64,000 nucleotides of DNA from Plesiomonas sp051652165 (GTDB lineage: Bacteria; Pseudomonadota; Gammaproteobacteria; Enterobacterales; CAMTGL01): the NCBI RefSeq assembly GCF_051652165.1, contig NZ_JBOFTR010000015.1, positions 62,001 to 126,000 of the forward strand, written 5' to 3'. Position numbers and translations under genes: made by a program. The notes under the pieces are model-generated. The model ran no database searches and was not told the origin of the DNA. It was given only the letters and a program-made list of their open reading frames with translations. Shown in pieces: positions 53,621 to 62,505 of this stretch. Position 1 is the first letter of the stretch. Every line of letters begins with the position of its first letter.

Positions 53621-54640
53621 TTACGTTATCGTATGCAAACGGCTTAATGTGCCACGCCAAGTGAGTTTACGCTGCATACGGGTCATTCCTGGCTGTGGTT
53701 TTTCAGCGCCATCTAGACTATCAAGCACCAGTTTTAGTACCGTTTCAGCTACATCACGGTGGCGTTGCGATAGCGACATTACTTTACAACCTAAAAAGTC
53801 TAAAAGTTCGTGATCACCAAATGTGGCAATAGTCAGTGAAGAGGGTATTTTGCCATAATGAGCAATGATCTCATCGAGTACACCTTGTAACAGTGCAAAC
53901 GAGGTTGTAAACAGCGCATCAGGCAGTGGATTATCCTGCAACCACGTTTTAAAACGAGCTGCCGCAGCATCGCGCTCATAACTGGTTGCATGCAGATAAG
54001 TGATACTGCGCTTATCCCCTTCACAAGCTTGACGAAATCCTTGCTCACGCAGTTGACTTACCGACAATTCAGGCAGTGCGCCCACATAAACAATCGAAGC
54101 AACATCTTTTTGCTGCAACAGCTCATGTCCGAGCACTTCAGCATCAGCACGGTCAGCCCCCACAACACTGATAAAATGCTGGGGATCAAGCGCACGGTCA
54201 AGTGCGATAATGGGTAGATCGCGCCCTGCCCACTGTTGATAAAATGTATGGGTAGATGAAAGTGCAGTCGATACGATAAGTGCATCAACTTGACGTTGTA
54301 ACAAGTGGCTAACGCAGCGCATCTCGTTATCTGTGTTATCTTCTGAGCAGGCAATCAGTAATTGATAACCATGCTGACGCGCACGGCGCTCTAAATGGTT
54401 AGCAATACGGGTATAACTGGTGTTCTCTAAGTCTGGGATCACTAATCCAATCGAACGGGTACGCCCTGCCCGTAAACCCGCAGCGACAGCATTAGGCTGA
54501 TAGTTATGCTCGCGCACTACCGCCATGACTTTCTCTACCGTTTTATCACTCACACGGTACTGTTTTGCTTTACCATTAATAACATAACTGGCCGTAGTAC
54601 GTGACACTCCGGCTAATCTGGCGATCTCATCTAATTTCAC
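53621..54640 (-). CDS. cra: Catabolite repressor/activator Cra (FruR)
   Basis: LacI-family regulator of central carbon flux, displaced from DNA by fructose-1-phosphate or fructose-1,6-bisphosphate. 339 residues. The helix-turn-helix MKLDEIARLAGVSRTTASY and the sugar-binding core with RSIGLVIPDLENTSY match E. coli Cra. The start is GTG at 54640, the same codon choice as E. coli, with AAGGGGATC upstream. It keeps the E. coli relation to ilvIH, except for a GntR gene inserted between. Confidence 0.96.
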   Translation of the reverse strand: MKLDEIARLAGVSRTTASYVINGKAKQYRVSDKTVEKVMAVVREHNYQPNAVAAGLRAGRTRSIGLVIPDLENTSYTRIANHLERRARQHGYQLLIACSEDNTDNEMRCVSHLLQRQVDALIVSTALSSTHTFYQQWAGRDLPIIALDRALDPQHFISVVGADRADAEVLGHELLQQKDVASIVYVGALPELSVSQLREQGFRQACEGDKRSITYLHATSYERDAAAARFKTWLQDNPLPDALFTTSFALLQGVLDEIIAHYGKIPSSLTIATFGDHELLDFLGCKVMSLSQRHRDVAETVLKLVLDSLDGAEKPQPGMTRMQRKLTWRGTLSRLHTIT

Positions 54641-54937
54641 AACGATCCCCTTTTGATGAGATTTACACATAGCTAAAGATCTAACCGCATAATCACTGCT
54701 CTATGCAATATTTTTTTTATTTTAACCCCATGTATTGAATGCTTTATTTATTTACTGAGAGTCTTGCGTTAAAGAGTGCACAATAAACTCTTAGCTGCTC
54801 ACACTTTCTATGTAATTTTTTGATATGCAATAGTAGCCCTGTTATAAAAACGGCATACTCAACAGTAAAAAACAACCGAATCTCATTTATTCACCCTTAT
54901 TATTCATTGATCTGTATGTTGTTTTTTGGGGGCAAGC

Positions 54938-55621
54938 GTGTCGAGTCAAACCATTACTGATAAAATATTCCATATTATAAAAAAAGACATTCTGTTGGGG
55001 ATATTAAAGCCAAGTCAAAAACTGGTTGTGGCTGAACTTAAAGCGCGTTATGGCGTTGGCGCATCTCCCATTCGTGAAGCACTCATTAAATTATCATGGT
55101 CAAAGTTTGTCTGTATTGAGCCGCAAAAAGGCTGCTGGGTTGCACCGGTGTCTATCGCTGAATTAGAAGATATTCTTGAAACACGGCAAATTTTAGAACG
55201 TATTTTACTGACAAAATCAATTGAACAAGGTGGTGAGGAGTGGGAACTCAATGTACTCACAAGCCACCATAAATTGGCGAGAATTGATGATCCAGCAAAC
55301 CCAAATATTGATTATGATGAGTGGGAAATCAGGCACAATCAATTCCATCTTGCACTATTTAGTGGCAGTAATAACCCTAAAATGCAGGAGTTTTTGCAAA
55401 ATATCTTAGAGCAAATTGCCCGTTATCGACACGTGTGGGTGAGTGTACATTTAGATTATGATAAGCGTTACCATGATAATGGTGAGCACGAAAAATTGAT
55501 GCAAGCCGTGCTTAATCGCGATACAGCACGTGCAATTATGCTAACGGAACAGCACTCTAGTCGTGCGTTTGATCTGTTTAAAAAATCAATTCAACAACTT
55601 GAGCATATTGATATCGTGTAA
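54938..55621 (+). CDS. GntR-family regulator, FCD type
   Basis: 227-residue transcription factor. The N-terminal winged helix shows LKARYGVGASPIREALIKL; the C-terminal all-helical FCD domain has histidine/aspartate positions for a metal (EIRHNQFH, HDNGEHEKL). It resembles CsiR/GabC-like FadR-group proteins. The ligand and targets are unknown. GTG 54938 is chosen because GGGGG lies just upstream; TTG 54926 is the other in-frame start. It lies between cra and ilvIH, opposite to both. Confidence 0.8.
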   Translation: MSSQTITDKIFHIIKKDILLGILKPSQKLVVAELKARYGVGASPIREALIKLSWSKFVCIEPQKGCWVAPVSIAELEDILETRQILERILLTKSIEQGGEEWELNVLTSHHKLARIDDPANPNIDYDEWEIRHNQFHLALFSGSNNPKMQEFLQNILEQIARYRHVWVSVHLDYDKRYHDNGEHEKLMQAVLNRDTARAIMLTEQHSSRAFDLFKKSIQQLEHIDIV

Positions 55622-55856
55622 ACTTTACGTCTAAATAGCACGGATTGATATCTACAAAATAGATAGCATAATAATCAAAAATGAGTCTGGATAAAAAATA
55701 GCGTTATGTATAAAAATAAAGTCAGGTTATTTTATTAATCAATATTGGCATAACATATAACACGTGGGTATATAACGACCCACGTGTTATTTTACGCTCA
55801 AAAGAGATCTCTACATGAAAAAGAGAGCGTCAATATACTCTCTATATGTATTGAAA

Positions 55857-56351
55857 TTAACCAAATACCGAACGTTCACCACGCGAAATACCTACAACAC
55901 CAGAGCGTGCCACTTCAACAATCTCTGTATAGCCTTTTACCGAAGCTAAGAATGCATCTAGCTTTTCACTCGTTCCGGTTAATTGCACGGTATAAAGCAC
56001 TGTACTGACATCAACAATCTGTCCACGGAATATATCTGTAATACGTTTCAGTTCATCCCGCACTGCTGCTGTGGCTTGCATTTTAACTAACATTAATTCA
56101 CGTTCAACATGTGGGCCTTGTGTTAAATCACTGACCTTTAATACATCAATTAACTTATGCAGTTGCTTCTCAATTTGCTCTAATACATTCTCTTCGCCCG
56201 CAGTCACAATGGTTATTCGTGAAAGTGTTGGGTCATCAGTGGGGGCAACTGTCAGGGTTTCGATATTATAACCACGCTGGGAAAACAACCCAATAACACG
56301 GGATAATGCCCCAGACTCGTTCTCTAATAGTACCGATAAGATCCTGCGCAT
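55857..56351 (-). CDS. ilvH: Acetolactate synthase III small (regulatory) subunit
   Basis: Valine-binding regulatory subunit of AHAS III, 164 residues (E. coli 163). The ACT domain at the N-terminus begins RRILSVLLENESGALSRV; the AHAS_C part ends SGVVGISRG. Its ATG overlaps the ilvI stop by one base (TAATG), so translation is coupled. Nothing recognisable lies between it and the GntR gene. Confidence 0.97.
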   Translation of the reverse strand: MRRILSVLLENESGALSRVIGLFSQRGYNIETLTVAPTDDPTLSRITIVTAGEENVLEQIEKQLHKLIDVLKVSDLTQGPHVERELMLVKMQATAAVRDELKRITDIFRGQIVDVSTVLYTVQLTGTSEKLDAFLASVKGYTEIVEVARSGVVGISRGERSVFG

Positions 56352-58069
56352 TATGTTCTCTCCGTTTTACTTAGCCACATTTCATTCATTGCACCACCGC
56401 GTACTAGCATCGGATAAACATGTTCGGTTTCATCGACACTAATATCCACAAACACCAGACGGTTTTTAATCGCTAATGCTTGCGCTAATTTGGGCTCTAA
56501 CTCTTCAGGTGTGTGAATCGCAATGCCGACATGCCCATAGGCTTCAGCAATTTTGACAAAATCAGGCAAAGATTCCATATAAGAGTGTGAATGGCGACCG
56601 GAATAGATCATATCTTGCCACTGCTTTACCATCCCTAAAAAACGGTTATTAAGATTGATAATCACCACCGGAACATCGTATTGCAGTGCAGTTGAAAGCT
56701 CTTGAATATTCATCTGAATACTGCCATCACCGGTTATACACACCACTTGTTCATGTGGCAGCGCCATTTTCACGCCGATAGCAGCAGGGAAGCCAAAGCC
56801 CATTGTGCCTAGCCCACCGGAGTTAATCCAACGGCGCGGTTTAGCAAACGGATAATACAGCGCAGCAAACATCTGATGCTGCCCAACATCAGAGGTGACA
56901 TAGGCATCGCCCTGCGTCAGTTTGTACAAGGCTTCAATGGCCGCCTGCGGTTTGATTTTTACGCTATCACGTGGGAAATCAAGGCACTTACGGGCACGCC
57001 ACTGACTAATTTGTTGCCACCAGTCGGCTAGCACTGCCGGATCATGAGCGGTATGGTGCTCATCTAACAATGTCAGCATTTTCTTCAGCACATTTTCAGC
57101 ACAACCGACGATCGGAATATCAACCGCAATGGTTTTCGAGATCGAGGTAGGATCAATATCAATGTGCAAAATCGTGGCATTCGGACAATATTTTGCCACG
57201 TTATTGGTGGTGCGATCGTCAAAACGCACACCAATCGCAAAAATCAGATCTGCATTGTGCATCACCATATTGGCTTCATAGGTGCCGTGCATACCCAGCA
57301 TACTGACACTTTGCGGATCATTACCGGGAAATGCGCCCAGCCCCATTAACGTGGTCGTTACAGGTACATTTAACTTGTGGGCAAACGCTGTCAACAATTC
57401 ACTGCAATTAGCCCCAATGACACCACCACCGGCATAAATCACCGGCTGGCGGGCAGCAAGCAGCGCTTGCAGACCTTTTTTAATCTGTCCGGTATGCCCT
57501 GTCACATTCGGGTGATATGAGCGCAACTCCACACTTTCAGGATAACTGTATGGCAGCTTATTGGCGGGATTAAGAATATCTTTGGGTAAATCAACCACCA
57601 CCGGCCCCGGGCGGCCGGATGCAGCAATATAGAAGGCCTTTTTCATCACCAACGGGATATCTTCAGTGCGTTTGACCAAAAAGCTGTGCTTCACAACTGG
57701 GCGAGAGATCCCGACCATATCGCACTCTTGAAACGCATCATTACCAATCAGGCTGGTTGCTACCTGACCGGAGAGCACCACCAGCGGAATCGAGTCGGTG
57801 TAGGCTGTGGCAATGCCGGTAATGGCGTTTGTTGCCCCTGGCCCTGATGTGACCAGCGCCACCCCTACTTGCCCGGTTGCCCGCGCATAGCCATCGGCCA
57901 TATGCACGGCCGCTTGCTCGTGGCGAACCAGCACATGTTCAATGCAGCCTAGGGTATGCAGTGCATCATAAATATCGAGCACAGCTCCCCCCGGATAACC
58001 GAAAACATGTTTAATGCCCTGATCGTGCAGTGCTTGCACCACCATTTCGGCGCCTGACAACATCTCCAT
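56351..58069 (-). CDS. ilvI: Acetolactate synthase III large (catalytic) subunit
   Basis: Thiamine-diphosphate enzyme that joins two pyruvates, or pyruvate and 2-oxobutyrate, in valine, leucine and isoleucine synthesis. 572 residues (E. coli 574). The catalytic glutamate is in LVRHEQAAVHMADGYA, and the diphosphate-binding motif is GDGSIQMNIQELSTA with the later NN. ATG 58069 has GGAGA upstream. The 5' region has no leader peptide; Lrp control is expected by analogy. Confidence 0.97.
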   Translation of the reverse strand: MEMLSGAEMVVQALHDQGIKHVFGYPGGAVLDIYDALHTLGCIEHVLVRHEQAAVHMADGYARATGQVGVALVTSGPGATNAITGIATAYTDSIPLVVLSGQVATSLIGNDAFQECDMVGISRPVVKHSFLVKRTEDIPLVMKKAFYIAASGRPGPVVVDLPKDILNPANKLPYSYPESVELRSYHPNVTGHTGQIKKGLQALLAARQPVIYAGGGVIGANCSELLTAFAHKLNVPVTTTLMGLGAFPGNDPQSVSMLGMHGTYEANMVMHNADLIFAIGVRFDDRTTNNVAKYCPNATILHIDIDPTSISKTIAVDIPIVGCAENVLKKMLTLLDEHHTAHDPAVLADWWQQISQWRARKCLDFPRDSVKIKPQAAIEALYKLTQGDAYVTSDVGQHQMFAALYYPFAKPRRWINSGGLGTMGFGFPAAIGVKMALPHEQVVCITGDGSIQMNIQELSTALQYDVPVVIINLNNRFLGMVKQWQDMIYSGRHSHSYMESLPDFVKIAEAYGHVGIAIHTPEELEPKLAQALAIKNRLVFVDISVDETEHVYPMLVRGGAMNEMWLSKTERT

Positions 58070-58401
58070 ACGTCTGTCTCCCGGTCGGATTCGATTCCTA
58101 AGCTTCCAGCATGGTTGCTTATCTTATTGATTACTAAGCATCTATTAATTTTCAGTGGTGGTATTAATGTTTTTTTTACCCCGTTTCACTCTGTAATTCA
58201 CCTGATACGAGCAAAACCACGGCCTAACTCACTTTAACGTTGATTTTGTAACAAAGTCCATCATTACAGCACGTTAATTAGCCACAAGATGAATGCAAAT
58301 ATGAAATAGAGTGATAACACAGGGTTAATTAATAAAATACAGAGGAATATTTCAATCAACGGGAAAGAAGCAAAATCTTCTTATGGGCTAGATTACTGCA
58401 T
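58070..58401. other. Spacer upstream of ilvI
   Basis: About 330 bp, AT-rich with T-runs, no gene and no leucine-rich or isoleucine-rich leader peptide. It should contain the ilvI promoter and possible Lrp sites, which are too degenerate to assign by eye. Confidence 0.5.
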
Positions 58402-58428
58402 AAAAAAAACCACCTTGCGGTGGTTTTC
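58402..58428 (-). terminator. Terminator of the acyl-CoA synthetase gene
   Basis: On the minus strand AAAACCACC, loop GCAA, GGTGGTTTTTTTT, 35 bp past the stop. Confidence 0.9.
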
Positions 58429-58463
58429 CATGAGAACAGAGTGCAAGTCACTATTGATTCGCA

Positions 58464-60254
58464 CTATTCGTACATAGAGTCAATTTCACGCTGATAACGC
58501 TGTGAAATAATCTTCCGACGCAGTTTTAGGGTTGGCGTGAGTTCGCCGCTCTCCATCGTGAAAGCATCTGGCAGCAGTGTGAAACGTTTTACTTGCTCAA
58601 AACGTGCCAGCTCTTTCTGAATACTTTTCAGACGTTGCTCAAACATTTCACGGATCTGGCCATTTTTCAGCAGCTCCATACGATCGTGATATTTAATGTT
58701 TACGCTACGCGCATAATCTTCTAAAGATTCAAAACAAGGCACAATTAAGGCTGAAACAAACTTACGGGTATCAGCAATCACGGCAATTTGTTCGATAAAG
58801 CGATCTTGCCCCAACGCCCCTTCAATCATCTGCGGCGCGATATACTTTCCGCCCGATGTTTTCATCAGATCTTTAATGCGCTCGGTGATAAAAAAGTTTC
58901 CGTGCTCATCAACTGCGCCTGCATCACCGGTTTTTAACCAGCCATCTGCGGTAAAACTGTTTGCCGTCTCTTCCGGTTTATTGTAGTAACCGCGCATAAC
59001 TGATGCACCGCGCACCTGAATCTCATTCTCTTGGTCGGCAACAATGCGCACTTCTAAGCCCGGCAGTGGCGTACCAATAGAACCAAACTGGTACTCGTCA
59101 TCTTCCCAGCAGGTGACAGTCGCGCAGGTTTCGGTCATACCGTAACCGTACTTAATGTTGATGCCGATTGACTGAAAAAACAGGTTGATACCGTCATCAA
59201 GTTTTGCACCTGATGTCGGTAAAAAACGGGTGCGGCCACCCAGAGCGCCGCGCAATTTGCTCAACACCAATTTATCAGCGAGACGGTAACTTCCCTGCAA
59301 AAACGCACTAGGGCGACGTTTTTGACGCAGACACCAAAAATATTGCTCACCGATTTTTACTGCCCATTTAAACAGCATACGGCGAATAAGTGGCGCTTTT
59401 GCCACTTTATCGTGAATAGCACTGAATACTTTCTCGTAAAACCGTGGGACTGCACACATCACCGTTGGGCGCACAGCTAACATTGCCGCTTGTGCTTTTT
59501 GTGGATCACGTAAAAAGACATTTGTTGCACCACGGTGTAGCACATAAAAACACCATGCGCGTTCAAACACATGCGACAACGGTAAAAAGCTCAGTGAAAC
59601 ATCATCTTCCGTTAAGCTTAAACGATCATCGTGTAAATGCAGCTGTGTGGCCATGTTACGATAATCAAGCATTACCCCTTTCGGTTCACCGGTTGTTCCT
59701 GAGGTATAAATTAGGGTAAATAGATCATCTAAACGGCGATCAGCAATGCGCGTTTCTAATTCTGTATCAAATTCTGTTGTGCCTTGCTGCCGAAAATCGG
59801 CCAAATGACAAGCAATGCTGCACCCTTGTAAATCAACAGTGGGATCAAGTGCAATAATATGAGTGAGCTGTGGGCAAGTCTCTTGCAAAGCAATAGCCGC
59901 ATTCATCTGTGCCTGTTCGCCAACAAATAAAATACGAACATCGGCATCATCCAACACATACGCTGTTTGCGCGGCGGTGTTAGTTGGGTAAATCGGCACT
60001 GTAATGGCACGCAGGTGCAAAATGGCCAAGTCAGTGAGTGTCCACTCAGCCATATTTTGGGAAAAAATGGCCACGCGTTCTTGTATCTCAACACCGAGAC
60101 TCAATAATGCACGGGCGGTAGCGCGTAGGCGCTCATTGGCTTCCTGCCAACAGATGTCAATCCACGCGTTGCCTTGCTGATCTTGCATGACAACCTTAGC
60201 GGGATTACGGGAAATCTGACCCTGGATACGCTCTATCAGGTGATAACCTTTCAT
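58464..60254 (-). CDS. Long-chain acyl-CoA synthetase (AMP-forming, FAA1-type)
   Basis: 596-residue member of the ANL adenylation superfamily that activates fatty acids to acyl-CoA. The AMP-binding motif is LIYTSGTTGEPKGVM, the A5 motif YGYGMTETCA, and the A8-A10 region holds DGWLKTGD and KDLMKTSGGKYIAP. The eukaryotic-like FAA1 group has this shape; it is not the E. coli FadD orthologue, which is shorter. ATG 60254 starts a monocistronic unit with its own terminator. Confidence 0.88.
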   Translation of the reverse strand: MKGYHLIERIQGQISRNPAKVVMQDQQGNAWIDICWQEANERLRATARALLSLGVEIQERVAIFSQNMAEWTLTDLAILHLRAITVPIYPTNTAAQTAYVLDDADVRILFVGEQAQMNAAIALQETCPQLTHIIALDPTVDLQGCSIACHLADFRQQGTTEFDTELETRIADRRLDDLFTLIYTSGTTGEPKGVMLDYRNMATQLHLHDDRLSLTEDDVSLSFLPLSHVFERAWCFYVLHRGATNVFLRDPQKAQAAMLAVRPTVMCAVPRFYEKVFSAIHDKVAKAPLIRRMLFKWAVKIGEQYFWCLRQKRRPSAFLQGSYRLADKLVLSKLRGALGGRTRFLPTSGAKLDDGINLFFQSIGINIKYGYGMTETCATVTCWEDDEYQFGSIGTPLPGLEVRIVADQENEIQVRGASVMRGYYNKPEETANSFTADGWLKTGDAGAVDEHGNFFITERIKDLMKTSGGKYIAPQMIEGALGQDRFIEQIAVIADTRKFVSALIVPCFESLEDYARSVNIKYHDRMELLKNGQIREMFEQRLKSIQKELARFEQVKRFTLLPDAFTMESGELTPTLKLRRKIISQRYQREIDSMYE

Positions 60255-60459
60255 CTTCGGACCTTAAATTCGTAGGTGAGCTTCAGCGTACACATGTACG
60301 CTTAGATGACAATAAGTGTAACTGAACTTGTCGATAGAAGAAAAGGATTTAAACAGCCGTTTATGAGTAAGCACTCACAAAGTGCATAAAATAGAACAAC
60401 ATGCTCTTTTGCTGATTAAAACACTCTTTTTTAGACAAGATAGACTTTTTAAGTTCGAT

Positions 60460-61581
60460 TTATAGCCCAAACTCAGTGTGAAGATTCAATTCTGGTAGCG
60501 AGAGATCGCTGTCGAGCGGAGTACAATCTTGCAGGCTTTCAACTACACTTTCTGGAAATTCAACACTGCGCCATAAGTTTTTTTTCAGCGCAACAAGATC
60601 ACCTGATGCCCCTTCTGCAATCCAATGAGCCACTGCGTTTGCAACATCAGGAAAAACGACTCGGCCAATAGCATGGCTACGTAACCAATGGTGCAGCGCA
60701 CCCTGATCGAGCTGATTTAAGCGAGTTGCCAGCCCCATAATATCGAGCGTTAATGCATTACTCTGCTGCTCAAACTGCCCCTGTAGCGGTTTTACCAGCA
60801 GCTTTTTTCCTAGCGCCATCGCTTCAGAAGGCAGTTCAAAACCGGCATTGGCAATCACCCCGTGGCAACTGGCCAATGCTTGGCGAAACCGTGCGTGGGA
60901 CAGCGGGTATAAACCGATATTTTTGTGCTGTTTTTCTTGCTTCACGGCAGGATGAAAACAGTCAAATTTGGCATGTCGGCACGCACTGAGCCAATATAGG
61001 ATGCTGTTTAAATTTTCAAAGGGCAGATATACCAATACCTGCCCATTATCGCTGGCGGTTAGGGTTGTATTGCTATCAATAATCGGCGGTAGGATCTGGC
61101 AATCATGGTGAAACCAGTGTAAGCCAATGGCCTGTTGTACCGGTGCAAAATGGCGCATTAGCTGGCGATTAAACAGACTATCACCCTCTTTGAGAATAGG
61201 GTATTGAAAGGCAGCCTGATGGCTAACCGTCAAGCTCGGCACACCGGCACGCTGTGCCGCCCATGCACTGACCGGTTCAAAATCACTGAACACCAGATCA
61301 TATCCACGTAGATCGAGAGCCTGAATATCGCGCAGCAGTTGTAACAGATGGTTGTGGCGAACGGTTTTTCCCAGTGCAATTTTGCCGTGCTGTGAAACAA
61401 AGCTCAGCCCTCTGCGGGTCTGATAGCGGCCAAAAATTTGCATATCAAAGTAGTCATCGGGGTTACGCCCTGAGCAGATCACATCCACCTGAACACCTTG
61501 TTGCTGTAATGCTGGCACTAAGACGCGACCACGTGACAGATGGCCATTTCCCGTGCCTTGTATCCCGTATAAAATTTTCAT
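60460..61581 (-). CDS. Glycosyltransferase of the MJ1255/VC2487 type
   Basis: 373 residues of a GT-B-like fold similar to the TIGR00661 family. The N-terminal loop GIQGTGNGHLSRG and the C-terminal donor-site segment ANAGFELPSEAMALGKKLLVKP are visible. No membrane segment. The acceptor and the sugar are unknown. ATG 61581 has GGAGTGG upstream and overlaps the PAP2 stop codon in ATGA, so both are translated together. Confidence 0.8.
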   Translation of the reverse strand: MKILYGIQGTGNGHLSRGRVLVPALQQQGVQVDVICSGRNPDDYFDMQIFGRYQTRRGLSFVSQHGKIALGKTVRHNHLLQLLRDIQALDLRGYDLVFSDFEPVSAWAAQRAGVPSLTVSHQAAFQYPILKEGDSLFNRQLMRHFAPVQQAIGLHWFHHDCQILPPIIDSNTTLTASDNGQVLVYLPFENLNSILYWLSACRHAKFDCFHPAVKQEKQHKNIGLYPLSHARFRQALASCHGVIANAGFELPSEAMALGKKLLVKPLQGQFEQQSNALTLDIMGLATRLNQLDQGALHHWLRSHAIGRVVFPDVANAVAHWIAEGASGDLVALKKNLWRSVEFPESVVESLQDCTPLDSDLSLPELNLHTEFGL

Positions 61582-62084
61582 GCCCACTCCAGCGCCAGCG
61601 TTGCACAGCCCAACCCCAAAATTGCACCGGCAATAATGTCTGTCAGAAAGTGTACGCCAAGCAGTACGCGTGACAGGCCTACCAGCAAGGCCCAACTTAA
61701 GGCGATGGGTAACCAGAATGGATAGTAAGCGGCCACTAACCCTGTCATTAAAAACGCGGCGGCAGTGTGGCCTGACGGCAGGCTATAACGATCAGAGGGC
61801 ACAATAAAACAGGGAAGATTCAGTGGTCTATCACGCCGGATGCTGTTTTTCAGGAGCCAGTAAATCGGCAGCTCAACTGCAAATGCCAGACAACCGGTGC
61901 GAAAAAAATGCGTACCCGCATGAGGTTCAGTGTAGTAAAGCAGCACGCCCACCAGCAGATAGAGTGGGCCATCACCGGTACGCGACACCATACGGGAGAC
62001 GCGGGCGATAGCGTGGTTGAAACGGTGGCATAAACAAAAGGTTGAAACCGCCAGATCAAAACGCCGCAAGGATAAACGCACCAT
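61578..62084 (-). CDS. PAP2-family membrane phosphatase
   Basis: 168-residue integral membrane lipid or undecaprenyl-type phosphatase. The three PAP2 motifs are KNSIRRDRP, PSGH and SRVLLGVHFLTD, with the catalytic histidines in the last two. The active site would face the periplasm, as usual for the family. It is the first gene of a two-gene unit with the glycosyltransferase (4-bp overlap). Substrate unknown. Confidence 0.88.
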   Translation of the reverse strand: MVRLSLRRFDLAVSTFCLCHRFNHAIARVSRMVSRTGDGPLYLLVGVLLYYTEPHAGTHFFRTGCLAFAVELPIYWLLKNSIRRDRPLNLPCFIVPSDRYSLPSGHTAAAFLMTGLVAAYYPFWLPIALSWALLVGLSRVLLGVHFLTDIIAGAILGLGCATLALEWA

Positions 62085-62201
62085 AGACTTCTCCTGATTG
62101 AACCGAGCAGACTTGGCTTTACTCTATAAACCCCAGATGACAATTCATTGATAGTTTTGCAGCAGTTTTATTTCCCTGATTCAACCATTCCAATCAAACT
62201 A

Positions 62202-62231
62202 TTGACAAGTGCATAACATCTGAAGTATCAC
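62202..62231 (+). promoter_or_regulatory. Candidate leu promoter
   Basis: A perfect -35 TTGACA at 62202-62207 and a -10-like TATCAC at 62226-62231 with an 18-bp spacer, 88 bp before leuL. Confidence 0.5.
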
Positions 62232-62318
62232 ATACGCATTGCGGATATTTTATCGCCTACTAAGCCCTTTTTAGCCCTTACTCTTAGTAGGTCAATATAA
62301 ATACATGAGAATACGACC

Positions 62319-62399
62319 ATGAATGCAACTTTGCTGCTACTTAACCTACTCCTACTCGCTGCTTATCAGCGCGGGTCAGCTCAGGGTTTGTTCAAGTAG
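62319..62399 (+). CDS. leuL: leu operon leader peptide
   Basis: A 26-codon peptide starting MNAT with two runs of four leucine codons separated by one Asn, nine Leu codons in all. Three are the rare CTA. Leucine starvation would stall the ribosome here and relieve termination. The leader overlaps the region that can pair with the attenuator. Confidence 0.93.
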   Translation: MNATLLLLNLLLLAAYQRGSAQGLFK

Positions 62400-62430
62400 C
62401 AACAAGAACGGTCAGCAAACCAAATCCCCG

Positions 62431-62460
62431 AGCCCGCGCAGTCAGCGCGGGCTTTTTTTT
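62431..62460 (+). terminator. leu attenuator
   Basis: Stem AGCCCGCGC/GCGCGGGCT with a 5-nt loop and eight Ts, 32 bp after the leuL stop. Confidence 0.93.
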
Positions 62461-62505
62461 CCGGCTGACCGCAGGGATAGCACGACAGCAAAAGGAATTT
62501 TTATT

